Positions 1 to 9,425 of a stretch of DNA of 64,000 bases are shown here, piece after piece (the stretch's first letter is position 1; each line of letters opens with the position of its first letter). The DNA comes from an uncultured Pseudomonadota bacterium (GTDB lineage: Bacteria; Myxococcota_A; UBA796; CAJQPC01), in the NCBI GenBank assembly GCA_913060515.1, contig CAJXRZ010000018.1:24667-88666 (forward strand). Direction: 5' to 3'. Position numbers and translations under genes: made by a program. The notes below the pieces were generated by a model. The model saw only the letters and a program-made list of their open reading frames with translations. It did not search any database and was not told the DNA's origin.

Positions 1-640
1 GACATCGCAGGCATCGCCGATGCCGTCTTGGTCCACATCGCCTTGGCTGGGGTCGATCACAAAGACGCACACATCGCAGGCATCCCCGATGCCGTCTAGG
101 TCGGTGTCGCGTTGGTCGACGTTGTCGAGCTCTGGGCAGTTGTCACAGGTGTCGCCCAGGGAGTCAAAGTCGCTGTCGATCTGGTCGGGGTTGTAGAACT
201 GCGGGCAGTTGTCGCAGACGTCTCCCAGCTCGTCCAGGTCAAAGTCGCTCAGGTTGCTGCTGGCAAACTCCGGGCAGTTGTCGCAGGCATCGCCTACCTC
301 GTCCCCGTCTGTGTCCGTCTGATCCAGGTTGGCTACGACCGGGCAGTTGTCGCACTCATCGCCGATCGCGTCCACGTCCGCGTCCCGCTGCTCGGGGTTG
401 GAGAGCGCAGGACAGTTGTCGCAGGCATCTCCTGCGCCGTCGCCGTCGTTGTCGGCCTGGTCCGGGTTGGGAACCAAGATGCAGTTGTCGCAGACGTTGC
501 CCAACTCGTCCAGGTCGTCGTCGGCCTGGTCGGGGTTGTAGACCTCTAGACAGTTGTCGCACAGGTCGCCTGCGTCATCGCAGTCCCCGTCTTCCTGGTT
601 GGGGTTGTAGTCATCGGGGCAGTTGTCGCAGTTCAGCTGG
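1..640 (-). repeat. Thrombospondin type 3 coding repeats
   Basis: About nine tandem units of 60-70 bp, each encoding CDNC plus an Asp-rich calcium loop. The units have diverged at DNA level, so this is an old protein-level repeat rather than a recent tandem duplication. Confidence 0.8.
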
Positions 641-951
641 GTGCTGACGTCCGGGAAGTCCTCGTCCGGGTCCCAGGTGATGGTGCCAAAGCCGTAGCCG
701 TCTTCGTCCACGTCGTACTCGGAGACGGGGATGTTGCAGCCGTAGCTGTAGTAGTCGTAGTAGTAATCCGAGGACTCTTGAGGGTTCCCATCGTCGTCCA
801 CTTCGGTCTGACACAAGGGGTCCAGGAGGTCGACGAGCTGCTCGTCTTCGACCGGAATGCGGTTGCAGTTCAGGTCCTGGTAGGCCGGATCGTTCTTGCA
901 GTCTTCGTCCTGTGCCAATGCTGGGCTCAGGGCGAGCAGGAGGGCGATCAT
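1..951 (-). CDS. Secreted thrombospondin type 3 repeat protein, C-terminus beyond window
   Basis: The frame is open from the ATG at 951 to the left edge, giving 317 visible codons without a stop. The N-terminus (MIALLLALSPALAQ) is a signal peptide without a lipobox. It is followed by a Tyr/Asp-rich segment (about residues 65-95) and then nine full copies of a roughly 22-residue unit of the type CDNCPxxxNPDQxDxDxDGxGDA. These are thrombospondin type 3 repeats, which bind calcium through their Asp residues. The ATG overlaps the stop of the upstream OmpA-like gene as ATGA, so the two are probably translated together. The product is likely exported to the periplasm or surface. The missing C-terminus may hold another domain or a sorting signal. 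Confidence 0.85.
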   Translation of the reverse strand, partial: MIALLLALSPALAQDEDCKNDPAYQDLNCNRIPVEDEQLVDLLDPLCQTEVDDDGNPQESSDYYYDYYSYGCNIPVSEYDVDEDGYGFGTITWDPDEDFPDVSTQLNCDNCPDDYNPNQEDGDCDDAGDLCDNCLEVYNPDQADDDLDELGNVCDNCILVPNPDQADNDGDGAGDACDNCPALSNPEQRDADVDAIGDECDNCPVVANLDQTDTDGDEVGDACDNCPEFASSNLSDFDLDELGDVCDNCPQFYNPDQIDSDFDSLGDTCDNCPELDNVDQRDTDLDGIGDACDVCVFVIDPSQGDVDQDGIGDACDV

Positions 952-2573
952 GGGGACTCCTCAGTGGGCGCTTCGGGGGGCGTCTCGGCGGGCTCAGTCT
1001 CGTCCAGGGCGTCTTCGTCAAAGGCGTCTGGGTCCAGGAGCTGGTCGAGCTGGTCCTCGATGGAGAGCTCCTCTTCGGGCTCCTCGACCTCGGGCTCGGG
1101 AATGACCGGCTGAATGGTCTCGACCACCGCGCCAGACCAAGGCAGCAGGTAGCTGTCCGGGTAGATGGGGTACTCCTCCCCCTCCTCTACACGGTCGACG
1201 ATGTCGAACTCCACGCGGCGGTTCTTGGCCAAGGCCTCCTCGCTCTCGCCTTCCATGACCGGGACGACCTCGCCCATGCCGCGGTAGCTGATCCGGGAGG
1301 GGTGCACGCCGTAGCCCATCAGCTCCTTCCAGATGCTGCGGGCGCGCTCGTTGGACAACTCGTAGTTGTACTCAAAGCTGCCCTCGACGCTGGCGTGGCC
1401 TTCGATGACCACGTGCTCGATCTCGGCGTGCTCGTTTAGGATGTCCGCCACAGCCTGCAGGGTGGGCAGGGACTCCTCCAGGATGTTGGCGGTGGCCAGC
1501 TCGAACTGGACGGGGTCGCGGATGACCACCTGGTCGCCGACGATCTTGACCTTCTGTTCGGGCTCCCACTCCGGCTCGGGCTCCTCCTCGATGAACACAA
1601 TGTCCGGCTCGGGGGGCGGCGGCGGCGGGATCTCAACGACCACGGGCTCGGGCTCGGGGGCCCGAACGATGGGGGGCGTGATGACGGTGTAGGCCAGCAC
1701 GATGCGCGCAGCGGTGGTGCCTACGCCAGGTGCGATGCCTTTGCCGACACCCAGGTCAATGCGGTTGCCCTGGCGGTTGAAGACGTAGAGACCGGCGACC
1801 ATCTCGCTGGCGTTCTCGGCGCCGCCTTCGCCCAAGAAGGACACGCCGCCTTGGCTCAAGTAGGAGAGCTGCAGGCCCAGGTGGTCCTTCCAGACGTCGT
1901 ACTGGGCGCCGGCGTTCAGGCCCAGGGTGCTCTCCAGAGTGAAGTCTTGGTCGGTGACCAAGTCGTTGGGGCGGGCCACATAGGAGAGCTCGGCGCCCAG
2001 GCGCACGGGGCCAAGCGTAGTGCCGGCGTTCAAGCCAAACTGTCCGCGGATCGAAGGATCGCCCAGGTAGGCGTTGTTCGTGCCGATGGGCAGATAGAGA
2101 TCGGCGCGTGCGCCCAAGGTCAGTGGGCCAGTGTCGGCCAACAAGACGCGCCCACCGAGCATAAAGTCGCCGATGCCCAGGCCCTCGTTGGCGAAGGCGG
2201 AGACCTGTTGGTCAGAGCCGATGGTCAGAGCCAAGGGGATTGCGGCGCGCATGGAGAAGCGCTCGTTGAAGTCCACGCTGGCGCCAAAGTAGGTGCTGGT
2301 GCGGTTCTTGACCGCCACGCCCCACTCATCGCCATATTGGTAGAGCACCACGGGATCGCGCTCGTACTGCACGAACACGCCGTATCGTGTGGCGCCGCGC
2401 CCCAAGATGTAGGGGGTGTCCACGCCGGCTGCGCCGCCGCCAGCGAAGGTGGGTCGCAGCATCTGGATGTCTGCAGTGATCGGGGCTTCCTGCGCCTGGG
2501 CTGTCGTGGACAGTCCCGCGCTTGCGGCCATCGCGCACACACCCGTCAACAATCTCCAGCTTGGGCTCCGCAC
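948..2573 (-). CDS. OmpA/OprF-like outer-membrane protein with C-terminal peptidoglycan-binding domain
   Basis: 541 residues. I choose the GTG at 2573 because AAAGGAG lies 4 bases upstream and the product then starts with a signal peptide ending near residue 28 (TTAQAQ). Residues about 30-290 alternate like strands of a beta-barrel. A Pro/Glu-rich linker (about 295-337) follows. The OmpA domain (about 340-465) carries the family pattern of IEGHASVEG, then NxxLSxxRA, then NRRVEF, and should bind peptidoglycan. The last 75 residues are very acidic. It probably links outer membrane to cell wall. It is followed by the TSP3 protein through an ATGA overlap, so the two may work together at the surface. 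Confidence 0.85.
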   Translation of the reverse strand: MRSPSWRLLTGVCAMAASAGLSTTAQAQEAPITADIQMLRPTFAGGGAAGVDTPYILGRGATRYGVFVQYERDPVVLYQYGDEWGVAVKNRTSTYFGASVDFNERFSMRAAIPLALTIGSDQQVSAFANEGLGIGDFMLGGRVLLADTGPLTLGARADLYLPIGTNNAYLGDPSIRGQFGLNAGTTLGPVRLGAELSYVARPNDLVTDQDFTLESTLGLNAGAQYDVWKDHLGLQLSYLSQGGVSFLGEGGAENASEMVAGLYVFNRQGNRIDLGVGKGIAPGVGTTAARIVLAYTVITPPIVRAPEPEPVVVEIPPPPPPEPDIVFIEEEPEPEWEPEQKVKIVGDQVVIRDPVQFELATANILEESLPTLQAVADILNEHAEIEHVVIEGHASVEGSFEYNYELSNERARSIWKELMGYGVHPSRISYRGMGEVVPVMEGESEEALAKNRRVEFDIVDRVEEGEEYPIYPDSYLLPWSGAVVETIQPVIPEPEVEEPEEELSIEDQLDQLLDPDAFDEDALDETEPAETPPEAPTEESP

Positions 2574-2709
2574 AGCGCTCCTTTGAGTGGGCCGTTCACT
2601 TCCTGGCACACCTTGCCCACTCCAGTGGAGGGGCGGCAGCAAGAAACTAACGCTACATTGCTTGGGAGGTCGGCCTAGGCAGGGTGCACCGACCAAAAAG
2701 GACGCGTCC

Positions 2710-4311
2710 ATGACTCTCACTTCAATGCTCTTTCTCTCCCTCCTGGGTGGATGTGACTCCGAGAACGAGCTGACGAATCTGAACGAGATCGATGACGAGG
2801 ACCTGCTCGCGATTTTGGTCGTCTCTCCTGAACGCGTGGACTTTGCAGACCTTCGTGTGGGCGACGTCAACACGCAAACCATTGAAATCATGAATGAAGG
2901 GAACAAGGCGCTGGAGTTGCAGTCCCTGTCCCTGAACGCCGACGCTGGCTTTGCATTGCGCAGCGATCTGAGCTTCCCCCTGCTGCTTGAGCCCGATGCA
3001 CAGGTCACGGTGGAGGTGGATTTTTCGGCCCTGAGCGTCGACCACGAAGGCGTCTTGGTGCTGATCAGCGATGACGCCGGCGCCCCGCGCACCACGGTGG
3101 AGTTGACCGGCGGCGGGCTGGTTCCGCGTTTGGTCGTGGACCCCGATCCCTATGACTTCGGCCGCGTAGAGCCTGAATGCACCATTGAGACCGAGATAAC
3201 TCTGGCCAACATGGGCAAGGACACCCTGGAGGTGACCAGCCTGGTTCAGCTTGGCACCGCCTTTGAGATCCTCGATCCGCCGGAGCTGCCGCTCTACCTG
3301 GAGCCCTACGACGCCCAGGGCAGCGATGCCGACAACGAGGACGCGGTCTACCCCTTGAGCGTGGCCTTCACCCCCACGGCGATCGAGCTCTACGAGGGTG
3401 AGCTGTGGGTCAGCTCCAACGCCCAGGATGCACGGGCCATCCAGACGGGCGCCGGCAGCTACGCCACGGGCTACAGCGATGAGTGGACGCAGCCGGTCTC
3501 CGGCAAGGCCGACATCCTGTTTTGGGTCGACCAGAGCTGCTCGATGGAGGACGACAAGGACATCTTGGCGACCAACTTCATCGACTTCTTGGACACCCTG
3601 GACGAGATCGAGTCGGACTATCTGATCATGGTCGTCATCAATGACTCCGGTTGCCACAACCTGGACTACATGACCCCGGATCAGACCCCCGCCGAGCGCG
3701 AGGCCATCTTCCGCCAGGCCATCACCGGCAACGCAGGTCTATTCGCCGAGGCAGGCCTGAGCATCACCAAGGCGGCGCTGCGTGAGAAGAACACCGGCGC
3801 AGGCGGCTGCAACGCGGAGTTTCTGCGGGAGAACGCGACGGTCTCGGCCATCTTGGTCTCCGATGAGCCCGACCAGTCCTACTTGGCTGGCCCCTCTGTG
3901 ACCTGGTCCAGCGTGGTCTCCGACCTGCTCACCGCCTCACCGAGCACCTACATCAGCGCTGTCGCTGGCCCCGTTCCCGATGGCTGCGAGACCGCCAGCC
4001 CAGGCACCGGCTACGCCGACGCCGCCGCGGCGACCGGCGGCATGTTCGTGGACATCTGCAGCCGGGAGTGGGGCGAGCAGATGGCTCAGCTGGCCGATCA
4101 GGCTGCGACCGCCAAGCTGGCCGACACCTTCCGCATTCTGGTGGGCGTGGAGCCCAACTCCATCCAGGTCTATGTGGACGAGGTCCTGGTGGAGACGGGC
4201 TGGAGCTTCGATGAGGAGCTCAACGCCGTCGTGTTCGGAGCCGATGCCATCCCAGGAGAGGGTTCTAGCATCCGCATTGAGTACGAAACGGCACAGAGCT
4301 GCGAGAGGTAG
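2710..4311 (+). CDS. Lipoprotein with ASH-like and von Willebrand factor A domains
   Basis: 533 residues. The ATG at 2710 follows AAAAAGGA. The signal ends in the lipobox LLGGC (Cys15). Residues about 35-250 contain two beta-sandwich segments of the ASH/choice-of-anchor type (VDFADLRVGD..., then YDFGRVEPEC). A vWA domain follows (about 265-470) with the metal-site motif DQSCS near residue 274, which fits DxSxS. vWA domains mediate metal-dependent adhesion, so a surface adhesin role is inferred. The next lipoprotein gene begins 6 bp after the stop, which suggests an operon. Confidence 0.8.
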   Translation: MTLTSMLFLSLLGGCDSENELTNLNEIDDEDLLAILVVSPERVDFADLRVGDVNTQTIEIMNEGNKALELQSLSLNADAGFALRSDLSFPLLLEPDAQVTVEVDFSALSVDHEGVLVLISDDAGAPRTTVELTGGGLVPRLVVDPDPYDFGRVEPECTIETEITLANMGKDTLEVTSLVQLGTAFEILDPPELPLYLEPYDAQGSDADNEDAVYPLSVAFTPTAIELYEGELWVSSNAQDARAIQTGAGSYATGYSDEWTQPVSGKADILFWVDQSCSMEDDKDILATNFIDFLDTLDEIESDYLIMVVINDSGCHNLDYMTPDQTPAEREAIFRQAITGNAGLFAEAGLSITKAALREKNTGAGGCNAEFLRENATVSAILVSDEPDQSYLAGPSVTWSSVVSDLLTASPSTYISAVAGPVPDGCETASPGTGYADAAAATGGMFVDICSREWGEQMAQLADQAATAKLADTFRILVGVEPNSIQVYVDEVLVETGWSFDEELNAVVFGADAIPGEGSSIRIEYETAQSCER

Positions 4312-4317
4312 GGCGAA

Positions 4318-5277
4318 GTGTTCCTGCTCTTTGGGCTGCTTTTGGGGTGTGGGGAGCCGGTGCAGCCGCCTCTCAGGGACTGGTTGCATCCGGCCTGTCA
4401 GTCAGAGGACTGGGATGAGGTGGACGCTTGGGCGGCCGTGATCTGGGAGACCGAGAAGCTGGACGGCTTGGGCTTCGCCTTGGGACTGGACACCTTGATT
4501 CAGGTCTCCGCAGATGGATACGGCCACTACATGCCGCCCATCGGCAAGGTGGAGGAGATCTTCCTGCACAACGGCGCCCTTTGGGCCACCGATTGGCGTG
4601 AAGGCCTGGCGGTGTGCGAGGCCGAAGGCTGGCGCGAGGTGGACACACCTGGTGGCTTGCGGGAGAGCTACGATGCGTACCGTCCCGTGGTGCTGGACGG
4701 GGAACTGGCGCTCTTGCAGATCCAACACGCCAGCGATGGCTGCGATGGGGATTGCCCCACCAGCTACATCCTCCACATTGGGGAGGGGAACTGGACCTCC
4801 TTTCCACTGCCCCCTGGCCCAGAGGACCACGGCTCAGGCTGGGCTGTGTACCAAGAGCAACTGCTCTTCCGCGAAGGCTACGCCTCTTGGCAGGCCTTCG
4901 ATGGGCAGGAGCTGGTTCCAGCGGACCCGAGCTACCCCGGCTGGTTTGTGGCCAAGCCCGGGCAGGACTGGATGATCTCCCGGAACGATGGCTGGTTCCA
5001 TGGCCCCTTGGGTGCCCAAGAGCCGCTGGAGATGCCGGAGCACAACGGCTCCTACAACGGTGCCTGGCGCCGCTTGGAGATCTCCGCTCCCGGCCACTAC
5101 ATCCTCGGCGACGCGGCCCAAGGCTGGGAGTACAAGGACGGTGTCTGGTCCGAGCTCACCTTTGCAGCGGACAGCCGTCCAGGGAGCGGCGTGGCGGTGG
5201 ACGGCGGCATCCTGATGCTCTCGCCCTTGCAGTGGATCACGCCCGATTCGAGCGTGGAGATCCCGCTCGTTCAGTGA
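4318..5277 (+). CDS. Predicted lipoprotein of unknown function
   Basis: 319 residues from a GTG with GAGAGG upstream. The N-terminus MFLLFGLLLGC is a very short lipoprotein signal with Cys11. The mature part is rich in Trp, Gly and acidic residues, with repeated short strands and turns (patterns such as LHNGALWATDW and WRRLEIS). This suggests a beta-propeller-like fold, but I see no family motif. It lies 6 bp after the vWA lipoprotein and probably shares its message. It converges with peptide deformylase with only 4 bp between the stops. Confidence 0.65.
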   Translation: MFLLFGLLLGCGEPVQPPLRDWLHPACQSEDWDEVDAWAAVIWETEKLDGLGFALGLDTLIQVSADGYGHYMPPIGKVEEIFLHNGALWATDWREGLAVCEAEGWREVDTPGGLRESYDAYRPVVLDGELALLQIQHASDGCDGDCPTSYILHIGEGNWTSFPLPPGPEDHGSGWAVYQEQLLFREGYASWQAFDGQELVPADPSYPGWFVAKPGQDWMISRNDGWFHGPLGAQEPLEMPEHNGSYNGAWRRLEISAPGHYILGDAAQGWEYKDGVWSELTFAADSRPGSGVAVDGGILMLSPLQWITPDSSVEIPLVQ

Positions 5278-5281
5278 GCGC

Positions 5282-5833
5282 TCAGACCAGCTGTGCTTGC
5301 TCGGCCTTGGCCCACTTCTTGACCTTCTTGAGGTAGCGGCCGCGCTTCAGACGGCTGACCTTGTTCAAGATGACCTCGCCTTCGAGGTGATCCATCTCGT
5401 GCTGCACGATGATCGAGGGGTAGTCGGAGAAGGTCTCGGTGTGCTCGATGCCCAGGGTGTCCTTGTACCGCACCGTGACCACCCGAGGGCGCTCGAAGTA
5501 CTCCCAGAACTCGGGCACGCTCAAGCAGCCTTCTTCCCATCGAAACAGGTCTTTGGACGACTCGATGATCTCGGGATTGCAGATGAAACGCAGCTCCTTG
5601 CCCTTCTCCCGGCGGCCGTCGTCGTCCCGCTCCTCGGTCACATCGCAGCACAGGATGCGGCGCAGATCCCCGATCTGAGGACCGGCCAGACCCACACCCG
5701 GGGCGGCGTACATGGTCTCAGCCATGTCCTGGAGGCGCTTGTGCAGCTCGGGGCCGAACTCGTCGTCGCGGACGGGCCGAGCCTTCTGCTCCAAGAGGGG
5801 ATGAGGGACAGTGAGAATGGGCAGGACAGCCAT
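5282..5833 (-). CDS. def: Peptide deformylase
   Basis: 183 residues. It removes the N-formyl group from new proteins in the cytoplasm and uses a bound metal ion. All three family motifs are present: GVGLAGPQIG (usual GxGLAAPQ, with Gly for one Ala), EGCLSVPE, and HEMDH with the two metal-binding His and the catalytic Glu. I take the ATG at 5833 because TTGGAG lies upstream and the family normally starts at this point (MAVLPILTVPHP). A further 14 in-frame residues upstream look non-coding. The usual partner fmt is not next to it. Confidence 0.95.
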   Translation of the reverse strand: MAVLPILTVPHPLLEQKARPVRDDEFGPELHKRLQDMAETMYAAPGVGLAGPQIGDLRRILCCDVTEERDDDGRREKGKELRFICNPEIIESSKDLFRWEEGCLSVPEFWEYFERPRVVTVRYKDTLGIEHTETFSDYPSIIVQHEMDHLEGEVILNKVSRLKRGRYLKKVKKWAKAEQAQLV

Positions 5834-5920
5834 GGCGTTCTCCAACACATGCGGGCAAGGCGGGGCCCATAACAACTTGCTTAGGACGGCGAGGCCAGGC
5901 GGCTTGCACCTGCGATGCTC

Positions 5921-7444
5921 TCAGAGCTCCGCAGCCAGCAGTCCAGCGGCTCGGTGGGCCAAGGAGTAGATGGTCTGGCTGGGGTTGACCCCCAAGCTGG
6001 TGGGCAGCACGCTGCCGTCCACCACGTACAAGCCATCTTGGCCTTTCACCCGGTGATTTGCATCGACCACGCCGCTCTTTGCCTCCCCGCTCATGCCGCA
6101 GCCGCCCATCTGATGCGCGCTGAAGATGCTGTGCTCCAGAGCGCCATAGGCGGCGGCGTCCAAGCGATCGAGCTGGTCCTCGTTCTGGATGGAGACCGGC
6201 GTGGGGTGCAAGGTGAAGACCTGCTCAGCGCCGGCTGCCAAGTGACAGCGTGCCATCGCTTTGTGGGCAGCAGCCATCGCCTCGACCAGGGCCGGTCCGA
6301 TGGGGTAGTCCAGCTTGGGACGTCCGTTTCCAAGCAGCTCGACGGTGCCGCCGGCTGCGCCTGGATGCAGGCCGTCCACCATCAAGGCCAGGTGGGTGGA
6401 GAGCTTGGGCAGCTGGACCATAAAGTCGTTGACCATGGCCCCGGCGCCCATCACGCCGCTCGCCACCAGCATGGGCTGCATGGGGGGCACTTCCAAGAAG
6501 AAGCCCACCTGCTCGCCCCGGTCCACGAACTCGTGGCTGCCGACAGCTTGTGGGGCGCCTGACCAGCCGTTGATGTCCTGGGCGTAGCGGCCGGCGACGG
6601 CGACGACGGGGTGCAGGAAGGTGCGCTTGCCAACTGCGTCGTTGGGGTTGATCTCGCTGCGAAGCAAGATGCCGGGGCTGCCGATTGCGCCAGCGGCCAG
6701 GACCACGCGCTTGGCGCGAACCCGCACCTCGGCGCCGGTGGGAGACAGGTCCTTCTTGGACTGGATCTGCCCGTGCACCTCCCACTGCTCGCCGCTGCGC
6801 TCCACCTTGAGCACGCGGCAGTCAGCATAGAGCTCCATGCCCGCGTTGACGGCGTCGGGCAGGGTGGTGAGCAGCATGCCCTGCTTGGCCCCAAAGGCGC
6901 AGCCTAGACCGCAGTAGCCGGAGCTCACGCAGCCGCGCACGTTGCGCCGCAGGGCCTTGACCTGCCAGCCCAAGGCCTTGCAGCCCTTCCAGAGGGTCAG
7001 GTTGTTGGCGTTGGCGGCCTGGACCGGCCACTCGGCCACGCCCAAGCGCTGCTCCACCGCCTCGTAGTGCGGCAGCATCTCGCCCAGCTCCACGCCGAAG
7101 TTCTGCTGCCAGTGCTCCAGGATGCGCTCCGGGGTGCGGAAGCAAGTGGTCCAGTTCACCGTGGTGGTGCCGCCCACGCTGCGGCCCTGGAGCACCGAGA
7201 TGGCCGCGTCCTTGGTCGCCCGGGTCATGCGCTCCTGGTAGAGCGCTGGGTAAGCCAGGCGCTCGTCCAGAGGGGCGAAGTCCTGCGTTGTGTGGTGGCT
7301 GCCCGCCTCGAGCATGACCACCTTGTGGCCGGCCTGGGTGAGCTGCCAAGCCAAGACGCCGCCCCCGGCGCCAGAGCCCACGATGCAGACGTCGGCTTCC
7401 AGCTCGGTTCGGCCGGAGAGCTGATTTCCAGTCGTCACCTTCAT
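5921..7444 (-). CDS. GMC-family FAD-dependent oxidoreductase
   Basis: 507 residues. The N-terminus has the dinucleotide-binding motif VGSGAGGGVLAWQL (about residues 20-35) and the Glu that binds ribose (LEAG). The C-terminus has the GMC signature VVDGSVLPTSLGVNPSQT and an HQMGGCGMS segment equivalent to the usual HPMGTCRMG. These enzymes oxidise alcohols, sugars or sterols; the substrate cannot be told from sequence. The start overlaps the stop of the upstream Tat small subunit by ATGA. That pairing is typical of membrane-bound sugar or alcohol dehydrogenases with a gluconate 2-dehydrogenase subunit 3-like partner. No signal peptide is visible, so export may depend on the Tat partner. Confidence 0.88.
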   Translation of the reverse strand: MKVTTGNQLSGRTELEADVCIVGSGAGGGVLAWQLTQAGHKVVMLEAGSHHTTQDFAPLDERLAYPALYQERMTRATKDAAISVLQGRSVGGTTTVNWTTCFRTPERILEHWQQNFGVELGEMLPHYEAVEQRLGVAEWPVQAANANNLTLWKGCKALGWQVKALRRNVRGCVSSGYCGLGCAFGAKQGMLLTTLPDAVNAGMELYADCRVLKVERSGEQWEVHGQIQSKKDLSPTGAEVRVRAKRVVLAAGAIGSPGILLRSEINPNDAVGKRTFLHPVVAVAGRYAQDINGWSGAPQAVGSHEFVDRGEQVGFFLEVPPMQPMLVASGVMGAGAMVNDFMVQLPKLSTHLALMVDGLHPGAAGGTVELLGNGRPKLDYPIGPALVEAMAAAHKAMARCHLAAGAEQVFTLHPTPVSIQNEDQLDRLDAAAYGALEHSIFSAHQMGGCGMSGEAKSGVVDANHRVKGQDGLYVVDGSVLPTSLGVNPSQTIYSLAHRAAGLLAAEL

Positions 7445-7971
7445 GGATCGCTCCCAAAGGAAGGCACCGTCGGGGGACCCGGGTAGCCGGCCAGCGCTGT
7501 CATCTCCGGGTGGCCCCAAGTCGTGGCCAGAATCAGAGCGTTCAAGCCCTTGTAGACCGTACGCCGCAATGGGATGCGCGAGGTGGACCAGGTGGTCCAG
7601 ATCTCGGCGCGCCGCTCCAAGGGCAGGCGGGAGAAGGGGCGTGGGCGGGCATCCAAGAGCGCACCCACCAGGGCGTTCTCGATCAGCCCAAGGGCCAAGG
7701 CGATCTCCGCGCCGTTCTCTGGAGGCAGGGTGGAGAACAGGGTGTCCAGCTCGGCCGCGACCCCCAAGTCCACGCCACTGGGAATACCGGATCCCCCAGG
7801 GCTGACCGTCTCAACCAAGGCCACCAAGGTGCTGTACTGGCTCTCCGAGAAGGTGAGCAGCCAGCCGTCGGTGGGCACCTTTTTCCCGGGGAACAGAGCC
7901 AGACCGGTCGCCCCCAGCACCAAGGTGCCGGCGGCGCTCAGGCCTAAGAAGCTGCGTCGGGACAGTGCCAT
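7441..7971 (-). CDS. Tat-exported small subunit, gluconate 2-dehydrogenase subunit 3-like
   Basis: 176 residues. The N-terminus has a twin-arginine motif (SRRSFLG) followed by a hydrophobic stretch rich in Gly, Ala and Leu. The mature part contains segments typical of the gluconate 2-dehydrogenase subunit 3 family (LVALVETVSPGG, then PFSRLPLERRAEIW). In that family the small subunit is needed to export and mature the FAD subunit. It overlaps the GMC oxidoreductase by ATGA, which fits a two-subunit periplasmic dehydrogenase. The stop of the upstream lipoprotein is 25 bp away. Confidence 0.8.
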   Translation of the reverse strand: MALSRRSFLGLSAAGTLVLGATGLALFPGKKVPTDGWLLTFSESQYSTLVALVETVSPGGSGIPSGVDLGVAAELDTLFSTLPPENGAEIALALGLIENALVGALLDARPRPFSRLPLERRAEIWTTWSTSRIPLRRTVYKGLNALILATTWGHPEMTALAGYPGPPTVPSFGSDP

Positions 7972-7996
7972 GGCTGCAGTATGCCCTCCGTCACTC

Positions 7997-9325
7997 TCAG
8001 AGGCAGCTGTCGTTGTCGCTGCCCGGGGTGCCGAAGTCCTTGCTGGTGCCGATGGGCGTGCTCGAAGGACACCACAAGGTCTCGTTGCTGCCGTCGGCGG
8101 CATCGCTCACCGAGAACTCCAGCTGCCAGCTCACACCGGCGTCGGTGCGGGAGCCGGTGCCAGGGGAGGTGAAGAGCACGCCGCTGGCGTTGCTCAGGAT
8201 GACCGTGTCACCGCTGTTGTTCCAGGCAGGAACGGAGCCGTAGAAGCCGTCGGGGGTGAAGTCCGTGTAGCCCCAGCCGCCGCCGCCGCCGGTGCCGAGC
8301 ACCGCGTGGCCGCCGTCTGCGAGCACTGCGGTGGGGTCGGTGAGCTTCAGGTCGCCCACGCCGCCGTCGGCGTCGCTGAGGACCAGGCCCTGCAGGTTCA
8401 CGCTTCCGCCGCTGATGTTCTTGACCTCGATCCACTCGCAGTCGTTGTCGCCGCACTCGCTTGGGTCGGCCATGATCTCGGTGACCAGCAGGTCGCCAGC
8501 AACCAGGTTCACCACGCACTTGTCAGCGGGGCAGTTGGAGACGTAGCCCTTGAAGTCTTCGACATCGCGCGGCACCAACTTGTGGGCGTCGAAGCTGTAG
8601 TACAGCGGTCCAATGACCTCGGCGAAGGTGTCGCCATCTCGCAGCTCCTCGGGGGACTCCTTGCTCCAGTTGTAGAGCAGATCGTCGATGGCCAAGCTGC
8701 CGTCTACCTCGAACTCGCCAAAGCCCAGGTCGGTGTTGGTCACGGAGACGCCGCTCACGCGCACCAGGTGGCTCTCCCAGCCCTCGGAGGTGGCGGGATC
8801 GGCCAGCTCAGCGGTGGTCAAGTCGGCCAGGTCGACGGGGTTGCCGGAGTCGATGACGGTGACGTCCTCGGCGGCAGTGACGACGATCTGGGTGATGGAG
8901 TCAGCGCTGGTCACGTACTCGGCGACGGTGCCGGTGATGGTGACCTGATCGCCGCGCTTCACGCCGGCCTGGATCTCCGAGTCGGAGAAGACCATGACGC
9001 TGTGGAAGGGCTGGTTGTAGCCGTCGTTGACGAAGAAGGAGAACTCGTCCTCGTCCGTGGTGGCGATGCCGGTGATCGTGACGGAGTCGCCGATCAGGTC
9101 CTTGCCGTCGCCAGCGGTGTACACGCCGGTGCGGGCCTTGTAGATCTCGGTCTCCGCGTCTGCGTCGGCGTCCGAGTCGGTATCGGAGTCCGCATCAGCG
9201 TCGGAGTCGGAGTCGGTATCGGAGTCGGAATCGGCGTCTGCATCTGCTTCGACAGCAGAGGTGTCGGTCACCTCATCCTTGGTGCAGGCGAAGATGGCGA
9301 GCAAGCTAAGAAGGGAGAGGGTCAT
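7997..9325 (-). CDS. Lipoprotein with Asp-Ser/Ala spacer and lamin-tail domain
   Basis: 442 residues. The ATG at 9325 follows AGGAG. The signal MTLSLLSLLAIFAC has Cys14 as the lipid site. Residues about 25-58 are almost only Asp, Ser, Ala and Thr. The middle (about 70-260) has repeated OB-like strands (DSVTITGIATT, DQVTITGTVAEY). The C-terminal part (about 290-442) fits a lamin-tail domain (LVTEIMADPSECGDNDCEWIEV, LQGLVLSDADG). It is the first gene of a three-gene run with the Tat subunit and GMC oxidoreductase. Whether it takes part in that reaction is unknown. Confidence 0.78.
   Translation of the reverse strand: MTLSLLSLLAIFACTKDEVTDTSAVEADADADSDSDTDSDSDADADSDTDSDADADAETEIYKARTGVYTAGDGKDLIGDSVTITGIATTDEDEFSFFVNDGYNQPFHSVMVFSDSEIQAGVKRGDQVTITGTVAEYVTSADSITQIVVTAAEDVTVIDSGNPVDLADLTTAELADPATSEGWESHLVRVSGVSVTNTDLGFGEFEVDGSLAIDDLLYNWSKESPEELRDGDTFAEVIGPLYYSFDAHKLVPRDVEDFKGYVSNCPADKCVVNLVAGDLLVTEIMADPSECGDNDCEWIEVKNISGGSVNLQGLVLSDADGGVGDLKLTDPTAVLADGGHAVLGTGGGGGWGYTDFTPDGFYGSVPAWNNSGDTVILSNASGVLFTSPGTGSRTDAGVSWQLEFSVSDAADGSNETLWCPSSTPIGTSKDFGTPGSDNDSCL
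9153..9250 (-). repeat. Low-complexity Asp-Ser/Ala-Asp coding repeat
   Basis: Near-perfect repetition of 6-bp units (Asp codon plus Ser, Ala or Thr codon). It forms the acidic spacer after the lipid-modified Cys of the lamin-tail lipoprotein. The same type of repeat occurs at about 14815-14947 and 45603-45669. Confidence 0.8.
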
Positions 9326-9425
9326 GGTGCGCTCCTGGTGGCGTTTGTGGCGTGTTCTTGGTGTTTTGGCCGCCCTTGATAGCCGATTGGCTGCCGCGCG
9401 CCCGCTCAGGCCTTAGATTCTTCAG

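Noticed and set aside
2604..2618. TGGCAC that could begin a sigma-54 promoter
   Set aside because: GG and GC are 8 rather than 10 bases apart, so the spacing is wrong.
1851..2678. Long plus-strand open frame of 275 codons
   Set aside because: It is antisense to the OmpA-like gene and has no domain or signal; long mirror frames are common in GC-rich genes.
2668..2694. Six-bp inverted repeat GGTCGG/CCGACC between divergent genes
   Set aside because: The stem is short for its 15-base loop and can occur by chance at this GC content.
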